Below, piece after piece: positions 1-9,400 of a stretch of 37,160 bases of DNA. The position numbers and the translations under genes were made by a program. The notes beneath the pieces were generated by a model. That model was not told where the DNA came from and ran no database searches. It saw only the letters and a list, made by a program, of their open reading frames with translations. Source of the DNA: Algicola sp. Its GTDB lineage: Bacteria; Bacteroidota; Bacteroidia; Flavobacteriales; Flavobacteriaceae. Location: NCBI GenBank assembly GCA_018222915.1, contig JAAEZI010000013.1, forward strand, positions 1 to 37,160, given 5' to 3'. Position 1 is the stretch's first letter. Every line of letters starts with the position of its first letter.

Positions 1-1
1 C

Positions 2-934
2 TATCCATCTTTAACGTTTAATTGGTTTAAAGAAACAGGACCTACAACCTCTGTATTTGTGGCAGAAGGAAATTCTCTCACGGTAACGGAAGAAGGGACT
101 TATTTTGTTGAAACCAACTACGGCACCTGTACCTCAAATTCGTTTTCCAATCGGGTGACTGTTAGTGAAGTGGCTTCGGGTGAAGCCAATGCTGGTATTT
201 CTTCAAGTTTAGGAAATCCATTTTGTCCAACACAAGGCGCCACCACCTTAAGTACTTTAGGTGGTAATAGCTATCAATGGTTTAAGGATGGCACACCAAT
301 TCCAGACGCAACAAATCAAATGTATCAAACCACTGAATCTGGTACTTATGCTGTTCAAGTAGACTTGGGCAGCTGTTCGGCTTTTGGAACCATCGACTTA
401 TTGAGTGAATTGTTTGAGGGAAGTATTAATGTTTCTGAAACCAACACTATTGAAGAAGATGAATCCTTATCAGTGGAAGTAACGACAACAGCTGTGAGTC
501 CAACGTATGAATGGTATTTAGATGGTGTATTGATTACTGGTGAAGAGACTTCGACCTATGAAGCGTCTACGCCAGGAGTCTATGAGGTCGTAGTAACTGA
601 GACTTCAGGATGTGAAGGATCACGAACATTTTCCTTTGAAATAACAGAGGCGCTTGATCCATTTCCAGATGTCAATAACATACCGAATGTTATTAGTCCG
701 AATGGTGATGGAATCAACGACACTTGGGTCATTCCAACAGCTTATGTGAGTGGTACCAACACCAACGTGATGATTATGACTAATCGTGGAAAGGTGGTTT
801 TACAAACCAACGATTATTTAAATAATTGGCCAGAAAGTAATGTCAATATGACCAATATCAATCAGGTCTTTTATTATGTCATTACAACGGCAAACAATGA
901 AACTAAAAAGGGTTCAATAACACTAGTTAAATAA
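2..934 (+). CDS. sprC: SprC-like secreted protein, 3' part (T9SS type B sorting domain)
   Basis: The gene is cut by the left window edge: the frame is open from base 2, so a GTG at 59 is not the start. The visible 310 residues contain Ig/PKD-like beta domains with the recurrent 'YQWFKDG' and 'YEWYLDG' strands and the 'GTYxVxV' strand ending in a Cys-containing turn. The last ~90 residues begin at about 660 with 'NVISPNGDGINDTW', the hallmark of the gliding-motility-associated C-terminal domain (TIGR04131 type), which marks cargo for T9SS export to the cell surface. The stop is one base before the next ATG, so the gene is cotranscribed with sprD. The order C-D-B-F matches the Flavobacterium johnsoniae sprB operon, and the name sprC rests on that position plus the sorting domain. 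It could instead be another CHU_C-type adhesin fragment. Confidence 0.72.
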   Translation, partial: YPSLTFNWFKETGPTTSVFVAEGNSLTVTEEGTYFVETNYGTCTSNSFSNRVTVSEVASGEANAGISSSLGNPFCPTQGATTLSTLGGNSYQWFKDGTPIPDATNQMYQTTESGTYAVQVDLGSCSAFGTIDLLSELFEGSINVSETNTIEEDESLSVEVTTTAVSPTYEWYLDGVLITGEETSTYEASTPGVYEVVVTETSGCEGSRTFSFEITEALDPFPDVNNIPNVISPNGDGINDTWVIPTAYVSGTNTNVMIMTNRGKVVLQTNDYLNNWPESNVNMTNINQVFYYVITTANNETKKGSITLVK

Positions 935-935
935 T

Positions 936-3392
936 ATGAAAGCATTACTCATGGTTTTAATATTATGTTTCTGTACTACGCAGATGTTCTATGGTCAAGA
1001 AGACGATGGTGTGGTGTCCCTTAGCTTCCCTGTAAGAAATTCTCTGACCTTCAATCGTTATGCGATTAACCCAACGTTTAGTTTCGTTAGAGAACAAACA
1101 AAATATATCAGTATTTTTAATAAGCGTGAATGGGTGCAATTTGAAGATGCACCACTCACCTATTTAGCCAGTTATTCTGGTAGATTTGCTGAAAACATTG
1201 GCGCAGGATTAGGACTCTTTCAGCAGAATTACGGTGTTTTGACAACCTTCGGAGGTGTGGCGAATTTTGCTTATAATGCGCAATTGTCTAGAGATAATAA
1301 TTTGACTTTCGGATTAAATATTGGCGCCTATAAAAGTGGTGTTAATACAGGTAATGTGGTGACGAATTTTGATGATCCTTCGCTTCAAAATGTTCCAGAG
1401 AATTTTCTATTAACTATTAATCCTGGAATCAATTTCGGTACTGCTTTTTTTGACTTCGGATTGGCCATTAATAATCTCGCAGCTTACAACTTCAACACAT
1501 CTAAACTGATTGAAGAGAACCCAGAACAAGGCATACAAGCCCATGTGATGTATACAGGTTATATGAACTCAAGAGGTTTTTTCGATGAAAGTAAATTTTC
1601 TGGACTATTGAGATCCGAATTTAAAAAAGATGAAACCATTATTGCTGCCATGGCAATGCTAACGGTTCCTAAAGGTATTTGGGCTCAAGTAGGATATAAT
1701 ACTGTTTATGGTGTTTCTGGTGGTATAGGATTAAATATCACCACACAAATTGCTATTGAGTATAATTTTGAAAAAGCCATTGGTGACTTAACAGATTTTG
1801 GACCATCACATGACATTACCCTAGCCTACCGATTTAAAACGAGAGAGCGTTATGATTATAGCACGGAAGACGAAGTGGTTGGATTACTATCTGGAGGCAA
1901 TAAAAGACGCCCTGTACGATCTAAAACGTCTAAAGCCACAGCCAAAGCTAATCGAAAAGCTGCAGCGGAAGCTAAAGCGATCAAAGACGCTGAAGAAAAA
2001 GCATTGGCTGAACAACAAGCTCAGGAAAAGGCGAAAGCTGAAGCTGAAGCGAAATTATTAGCAGAACAACAAGCTAAGGAAAAAGAAGAGGCTGAAGCTA
2101 AGGCCAAATTGTTAGCCGAACAAAAAGCTAAAGAAGACGCTGCAGCTAGAGCTAAATTATTAGCGGAACAGCAAGCTAAAGAGAAGGCTGAAGCTGAAGC
2201 ACAAGCAAAATTATTAGCGGAGCAAAAAGCAAGAGAAAAAGAAGAGGCCGAAGCCCAAGCGCAATTATTAGCAGAACAACAAGCTAAAGAAAAAGCTGAA
2301 GCTGAAGCACAAGCAAAATTATTAGCGGAGCAAAAAGCAAGAGAAAAAGAAGAGGCCGAAGCCCAAGCGCAATTATTAGCAGAACAACAAGCTAAAGAAA
2401 AAGCTGAAGCAGAAGCACAAGCAAAATTATTAGCGGAGCAACAGGCTAAAGAAGAAGCAGAAGCTCAAGCTAAGTTGCTAGCTGAAGAAGAGGCGAAAGA
2501 CGCCCTTATTACTAATCCTCAAGATGAATTAGGCAAATCGATGTATGCCATCACTCAAGAAGCAGAGGCTTCTAAGTCTGAACAGGCCGATTTGTTGAAA
2601 CAATTTGATGACATGGTGGCTGTCAAGAATGAAGACTTGAAGAGTTTAAAAGAGGAAAATGATCTAAGTGAACAAGGAATTTCAGTAGCGCCTAGACCAT
2701 TTAAAAGTATCACCGAGGAAAATAATAAACTGGCTGCGATCAAGGCTGATTTAGACGAGGTGATTAATAAACGTAACCAAGAAATCGAGCGCTTAAAAGC
2801 ACTCTATGAAGACAATTTTGAGGCAGATACCTTAACAAATGACGAGGTGTATTTATTCTATCAAAAAACGATTGATAGATTAACGTCAGAGCAATTAACG
2901 GCTGTAGAGGCTCGCACGAACTTAGAGACACGTCTCGAAGATATTAGAGTTGCTACAGAATTTGAAAGACGTCGAAGAATTAAACGAGCAGCCTTTGATA
3001 ATGAAGAGGAACGTTACTCTCAAGATCGCGCCACTTTACAAAGTCTTAAGAATAATACGCCAACATCAAATACAGCACTAACCTCTGACGATTTTGATTT
3101 TGGAGAACCTCAAAGTGATAATATCCAAATTCTCAAGAATGTGAAAAATGTTGAAAATGGTTATTATCTCATCATCGCTGTACATAGTGATGTGGATAAG
3201 AGAAATGAATTTGTGAAAAAAGTGATTGCATCAGGACGATCGGATATCGATTTCTTCTATGATGTGAATACCAGCAAATACTATATGTATTACAGTAAAC
3301 ACGATAATATTGAAGCTGCCAATAAAGAATTAAAAACAAAAGGTAACAGACCTTATAATGTAAATATGTCCCTCGTTAAAATAGAAAATTAA
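936..3392 (+). CDS. sprD: SprD-like protein: PorP/SprF barrel + charged helix + SPOR-like C-terminus
   Basis: The 818-residue protein has a signal peptide (residues 1-20, ending 'FYGQ'). Residues ~25-305 form a PorP/SprF-type outer-membrane barrel ('SFPVRNSLTFNRYAINPTFS', 'AIEYNFEKAIGDL'). Residues ~335-525 are an Ala/Glu/Lys/Gln-rich helix built on 'AEAQAKLLAEQ', resembling TolA linkers. Residues ~530-700 are a second predicted coiled coil. Residues ~735-818 ('GYYLIIAVHSD' to 'YYMYYSKHDNIEAANKEL') resemble a SPOR peptidoglycan-binding domain as seen in Bacteroidota. In F. johnsoniae, sprD is part of the sprB operon and contributes to gliding. The domain order suggests a link between an outer-membrane barrel and the cell wall, which is inference. 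The helix contains a perfect DNA tandem duplication (separate entry). The start is the ATG one base after the sprC stop. Confidence 0.78.
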   Translation: MKALLMVLILCFCTTQMFYGQEDDGVVSLSFPVRNSLTFNRYAINPTFSFVREQTKYISIFNKREWVQFEDAPLTYLASYSGRFAENIGAGLGLFQQNYGVLTTFGGVANFAYNAQLSRDNNLTFGLNIGAYKSGVNTGNVVTNFDDPSLQNVPENFLLTINPGINFGTAFFDFGLAINNLAAYNFNTSKLIEENPEQGIQAHVMYTGYMNSRGFFDESKFSGLLRSEFKKDETIIAAMAMLTVPKGIWAQVGYNTVYGVSGGIGLNITTQIAIEYNFEKAIGDLTDFGPSHDITLAYRFKTRERYDYSTEDEVVGLLSGGNKRRPVRSKTSKATAKANRKAAAEAKAIKDAEEKALAEQQAQEKAKAEAEAKLLAEQQAKEKEEAEAKAKLLAEQKAKEDAAARAKLLAEQQAKEKAEAEAQAKLLAEQKAREKEEAEAQAQLLAEQQAKEKAEAEAQAKLLAEQKAREKEEAEAQAQLLAEQQAKEKAEAEAQAKLLAEQQAKEEAEAQAKLLAEEEAKDALITNPQDELGKSMYAITQEAEASKSEQADLLKQFDDMVAVKNEDLKSLKEENDLSEQGISVAPRPFKSITEENNKLAAIKADLDEVINKRNQEIERLKALYEDNFEADTLTNDEVYLFYQKTIDRLTSEQLTAVEARTNLETRLEDIRVATEFERRRRIKRAAFDNEEERYSQDRATLQSLKNNTPTSNTALTSDDFDFGEPQSDNIQILKNVKNVENGYYLIIAVHSDVDKRNEFVKKVIASGRSDIDFFYDVNTSKYYMYYSKHDNIEAANKELKTKGNRPYNVNMSLVKIEN
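2187..2402 (+). repeat. perfect 108-bp tandem duplication inside sprD helix
   Basis: Bases 2187-2294 and 2295-2402 are identical by eye over 108 bp (36 codons). A third, partial copy starts at 2403 and is nearly identical for its first ~45 bases. Each unit encodes two 18-residue blocks of the type 'AEAQAKLLAEQ(K/Q)A(R/K)EKEE'. Identity at the DNA level, including synonymous positions, points to a recent duplication that could change length by slippage or recombination without shifting the frame. Confidence 0.93.
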
Positions 3393-3461
3393 ATAAGTAA
3401 TTAGGCCCTATTCCCTTTTCAGAATTGCCCTCCTGAAATTGGAATAAAAAAAACAAGTACC

Positions 3462-6400
3462 ATGAAAAAACCTACTTTTTCAAAAATAGCAATCATCGTT
3501 TTGATCGCATTGATAGGCGTGTCGTCTTCAGCTCAAAACTATGAACCATTCACGCCTCGATTTAATCAGGATCTTAAAGGTGATATCGTCCTTATTGGTA
3601 ACAATATTTTAGGACCAGATAACAATGCCTTCAATGACAATAGTGTCTATAATCACAATGTAGATATGCAGTATATCGATATTGACGGTGATCCCTCAAC
3701 GTTTAGTTCGTCGAGTGCTGATTTAGATATTCCCAACCCAAATTGTTATCGGATTATCTACGCTGGATTGTATTGGGGAGCAGTAAATCCAGGCGATGCA
3801 CCTATCACAAATGTAAAATTTAAAGGACCTGTTGGTGGTTATAATGATGTTGTAGGAACAATCATTTATGACGCTGACGGGAACACTGTAGATGGTGGCG
3901 ATAGTTTTTCGTATGCTTGTTTTGCTGATGTCACTGATATTGTCACCAGTTTTGGATCTGGTGTCGACCTAGGAACATACACAGTAGGAAATGTGTCTTC
4001 TGGACTAGGTGAAACCTCTAATTTTGATCCGTATAACGGAACAGGACAATCCGCTGGGTGGTCCTTATTTGTGGTCTATGAAGACCCGACATTACCAGGT
4101 AAATCAATTACTAGTTTCGATGGCTTTAGCGCTATTAGTGTACCAGGAAATAACCCTAATTTAGATATTCCAGTAGACGGATTTAGAACAGTCCCTGCTC
4201 CTGCTCCCGTAAGAGCCAACTTTGCTTTTGCAACTTTGGAAGGTGATAGTCCGATTTTAGGAGATCGTTTACGATTAAATGGTGTGAGTCTATCAACAGT
4301 AGACCGACCAGTCGATAATTTTTTCAATAGTTCAGTCACGCAATTAGATGCCACTCCTGTGACGAATAGGTTACCTAACAGTACTAATACTTTAGGGTTT
4401 GATACAGGTACAATCGCTATTCCAAATCCAGGTAATTCCGTAATTGCTAATGATGCGACTTCTGGAACGATTACTTTAGAAACAAGTGGTGATACTTATT
4501 TCCCATACTTTTTTGCTTTTGCAGTTGAAATTATCGAGCCAGATATTGTTTTAACCAAAATTGTTGAAGATGATGCTGGTAATGATATTGGCGGACAACT
4601 AGTCAATCTCGGTGCCTCATTAAATTATGTGATTGGGTTTCAAAATACGGGTAATGATAACGCGACGAACTTCCAGATTCGAGATGTTCTTCCAATTAAT
4701 ATTATCTACAACCATCCTACCGATTTAGTGCTTCCTCCTGGCGTCACTGTAGCGAGTTACGATCCTGTGACGCGCGAGCTTGTTTTTGATATCGACAATT
4801 CACTTGTGGAAGAAAACGATCCTGTTTATGAAATACGTATTGAAGTACAAGTGGTTGATGACTGTGGTCAGTTAGCAGATGCTTGTTCTAATATTATTAA
4901 TAACCAGGCATTTGCCACCTATAACGGGTTTTATAATCCAAACTTTCAAATTACAGACGACCCGAGTTTAAACAGTAACACAGGATGTTTATTATCTCCT
5001 CAGGCTACGAACTTTCTAGCAGATTTAGATTGTCAGTTTGTAGAAGAGATTATTTTATGTGGCGACAGTGTAGAATTAACCGCTGCCGATGGTTATGATT
5101 CCTATACATGGTCTACTAATCCCAATGGAAATCCAGTGATAGGAAATACGCAAACGATTACAGTAACCTCTACTGGAACCTATTATTCATTTAATAATGC
5201 CATTGCCCCTTGTCAATCCATAACTCAAGAGTATCAAGTTGAAATTTTCGGTGGAAATATTGAAAATCCAGTCATTCCTTATGCCGATGAAGTGGTTACT
5301 TGTCCGAATGATGGAAAACTTTTACCTAATATCTTTTTATGTGGTGCTGACGACTCTCGATTTATTCAAACCAATATCGCAAGTGCAACATCTATCATCT
5401 GGGAACAATTAGATGAATCAAGTTGTGCAGCAGTCACCGATCCTGATTGTGCTAATGAAGATGATGCCTGTACTTGGAATCAAGTAGGTGTTGGTCCTGA
5501 TTTTGTCGCAGACACGGCTGGACAGTTTCGATTGACCGTCAATTTCTCAGGAGGTTGTTTCGTTCAGTTTTATTTTAATGTCTACCAAAACTTATTAGAT
5601 CCTTCGGTTATTGCTACCGATATTATTTGTACAACTCCAGGAAGTATTACTGTAAATAATGTGCCTTCTGGCTATGAATACAGCTTGGATGATGTGAATT
5701 ATCAATCGAGTAACGTGTTTACAATAAATACGCCTGGTACTTATACCATATACATTAGACAAGTAGGAATTCCAACCAATCCTTGTGTGTTTACCGTGCC
5801 TAACGTGCAAATTAGAGATCGTGATTTTACCGTGTCTTCTACGATTGTACAACCATTATGTCATGGCGACAAAGGAAGTATTCATTTGGCAGCAAATGAT
5901 GTGGACCCTCAGTATTCTTTTGCCTTATACCAAGGTGCTACTTTAGTGAATAGTGTAGGACCAATTGTAGATAACACCTATTTATTTGCAAACCTAAATC
6001 CTGGTACTTATACAGCCACAGTTGAAACAGAAAATGGCTGTTTTTACTCTGAAGACGTCACGATTGTGGAGCCACCATTACTAACGGTTACAGCAGCTAT
6101 TACCGTACCATTAACATGTACGGATGGTGAAATAACGGTTTATCCGCAAGGTGGAACACCTCCTTATTTTTATTTTGTAAATGGTGCTACCGATTTTCAA
6201 ACGGTTCCTGAAATTGTTGTAACTAATCCAGGTGTTTATGATATCACCGTATTGGATTCTAATAACTGTAGTGCGAGTACTTCCATCTCTGTTGAAGCTA
6301 TTCCTGAACCAGATTTTAATGTAACAACCACTGATATCACGTGTGCCAGTGCTGGTAACACTGGGTCGATTACAATTGATGTGACAGCCGCTAACGGTAA

Positions 6401-9400
6401 CGCCATTTCGTATAGCATTGACGGTGGAACAACTTACAGTAATTCCAACGTTTTTAATGGATTAGCGGAAGGTGATTATGATGTTATGTTACAATATACC
6501 GTTGGAAACTCTGTGTGTTTTACAACACCTCAAACCGTGACTATTGTAGCAAATACAGCTATATCTGGAACGGTGGAACTTGCCGCAGCTTACACATGTA
6601 GTTCTGATGCAACCATAACAGTAACTGGCGTTACAGGTGGTGATGCTCCTTACATGTATAGTATTGATGGCGTAAATTTCCAAGCAAGTAACACCTTTTC
6701 AGGTTTAACGGCTGGTACTTACACCGTGATTATTCAAGACGCCAATAGTTGTACGTTTATCGCTAACGTCATTACGATTGCGCCTTTAGATCCTCCAACC
6801 GATTTAACTTTTGATAGTAGTCCAGTAACTTGTCCATCCAACACGAGTGATGTGACTATTACAGGCGTAACTGGTGGAACAACACCTTTAGAATATCAAA
6901 TTATAGCACCATCTGCTTATGCAACTGCGTATCAAACGTCTAATGTATTTGCAGGATTAGAACCTGGAACCTATACGTTTCAAGTGAGAGATGCTAATGA
7001 TTGTGTGTATTCTGAATCTTATACAATAGACCCAATTCCTTCGCCAACAGTGAATGTCGTTCTTGCCGAAGGTCTTGATTGTACCGTGACGCCTGACGCT
7101 TTAATTTCAGGTAATATAACGGGAACAGCTCCTTTTACATATGCTGTATCTATTGATGGTGGTGCGTTTACAGGATTAGGAAGTACTGGAACTCCATTTA
7201 ATTATACAACCGGAAACGCTGGAACCTATCAGTTTCAAATAACAGATGCGAATGGTTGTATTGCTGAATCTAGTATCATTACAGTGAATCCAATTTCATT
7301 ACCAGAATTGAGTTTTGTAACTCAAACTAATGATATTTTATGTAATGGTGATACGAATGGTGCTATCGATATTAGTATTGATGGGTCTGTAGGAACGCCT
7401 CCTTTTACAATCAACGTCAATAATGATACCACTGGTGTCGACTATGGCTCACAAACTTCTGGGTTACCAGCAGGATCCTATACAATCACTTTAACAGATG
7501 CTAATTCTTGTGAAGACACTGAAACTGTAGTGATTGCTGAGCCAGATCCGATTATTGTGGATTTTAGTACTATTGATATTACTTGTACTACTGGTGGTGT
7601 GTCTCAAGGATCTGTAATCATTAACTCTGTAACAGGTGGTGTGGCACCTTACAATTATTTTGTGACGGGCTCAAACGGTTATTCTAATTCTGAACTCAAT
7701 ACAACGGGATCAACGTCAGTGAGTTTTGATGTGGTCGATTTCGGTCTTTATGAAATAAATGTTGTGGATGCTAACGGCTGTTCAGTGTTGGAACAAGATG
7801 TTTTAGTGGCCTCTCCTCCAACCGACTTAGATATTACTATTGATACTTCAATAGATTGTGCCACTGGTGGTGAAGCTGTGGTAAGTGTTGGTTCTACTTT
7901 AAGTAGTGCTGGACCCTTCTTTTTCAGTATTTATCAAGGTCCAATTTCAGTGTATCCAAATCCGCCTGGTTCTTGGTTGCCTGAAGATGCTCCTGGTAGT
8001 CAATCTGCAACTTTTACAGGTTTAATGTCTGGTGTTACGTATACATTCATTGTTTATGATGCATCAACCTTGTGTAGTTATTACGAACCTGCAACAACAC
8101 CAATACCAACAAACTCTTCCCTATCGTTAAGTGCATTTGGCTCAAATAATATTACCTGTACTGGTAACGCAGATGGGAACGTCTCTTTTACTGTAGATAG
8201 CAGTTATGGATCAGGTGTTGATGTCACATATGAAATTTTTGATGCCTTATCATTGGTGTCAATTGGTATTTCTAATTCAGGAAATATACCTGCTAATGGA
8301 TCATTAACAGTGACTGATTTAGGTCCGCTACCTTTCGGAAATTATTTTGTTTCAATCACTGAAACCACTGGACCAAATGCTGGTTGTGGTATCGTGACTG
8401 CACCATTTAATATTACTGAATCTGCCATTCCATTAGATTTAAATGTTTCGGTAGATCAAAATGCTAATTGTAATCCAACTTCTGGAGTGATAAGTGCTAT
8501 CGGACAGAATGGTACTGCGCCCTATTCGTATCAAGTAACAACGTCTGCAACAGCACCTTTAGCTTCCGATGCAGGATGGAATTCTGCGAGTACTTTCAAT
8601 TTGGATGCTGGAAATTACTACGTGCATGTATTGGATGCTTATGGATGTGTTGTTTCTAGTCCAGTGGTGATTTTACCAATGGATCCAACGCCTTCTATTT
8701 CTGCTTCTGTTAATGATTTATGTACCGTTTCTGAAGGGGAATTTGAAATAAATGTAACTTTAGATAGTCCAGGTATTGCTCCTTATAGTTATAGCATCGA
8801 TGGTGGCGCTTTTCAAACGCAATCTACTCCTTTTACCATTTCAAACCTGTTTTCTGGAGTTCATACCGTAGAAATACAAGATGCGAATGGCTGTGGTAAT
8901 TTAGTGACGATTGACATTCCTGCACCTATCGATGTTAATGCGTCTGTTTCAGCTCTGCCAACTTGTAATAATGATGATGGTGAAATAACGTTGGTAGGAA
9001 CTGACGGTTCAGGATCTTATTCCTATGCGATTTCACCAAGTGCTGGTTCTATTGTATTAAACGGTAATGTGTTTTCAGGAGTACCTTCTGGTGTGTATAC
9101 CATAACTATTACAGATACGGTAACCTCATGTACAGATGAAGTGACTGTGGCTTTACAAGAAGCGACGCCTTCAACAATAACGACATCACCTACTGCTGTC
9201 ACGTGTTTTGGCGATAATTCTGGTGCTTTTGAAATGACGGTTGCTGGATACACAGGTGATTACACCTATGAGGTTTTTGATAACTTAGGAAACTCTGTAA
9301 CAGGACTTGTTAATGCGAATACAGCGACTAACCCTTTAACGGTCTCTGGATTAGCTGCTGGGAGTTATTCGGTAACGATTAACGAAACTCAGAGTCCGTT

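Noticed and set aside
1930-2510. Dense short DNA repeats that might suggest a CRISPR or satellite array
   Set aside because: The repeats stay in frame and encode the Ala/Glu/Lys helix of SprD; there are no unique spacers.
3393-3461. 6-bp inverted repeat (TTTCAG / CTGAAA) between sprD and sprB
   Set aside because: The stem is short with a 10-nt loop and no T-run, in the middle of an operon; too weak to call a terminator or a regulatory element.
4076-9253. Several 60-90-codon open frames on the opposite strand of sprB
   Set aside because: They are shadows of the long coding frame with no family resemblance or start context.
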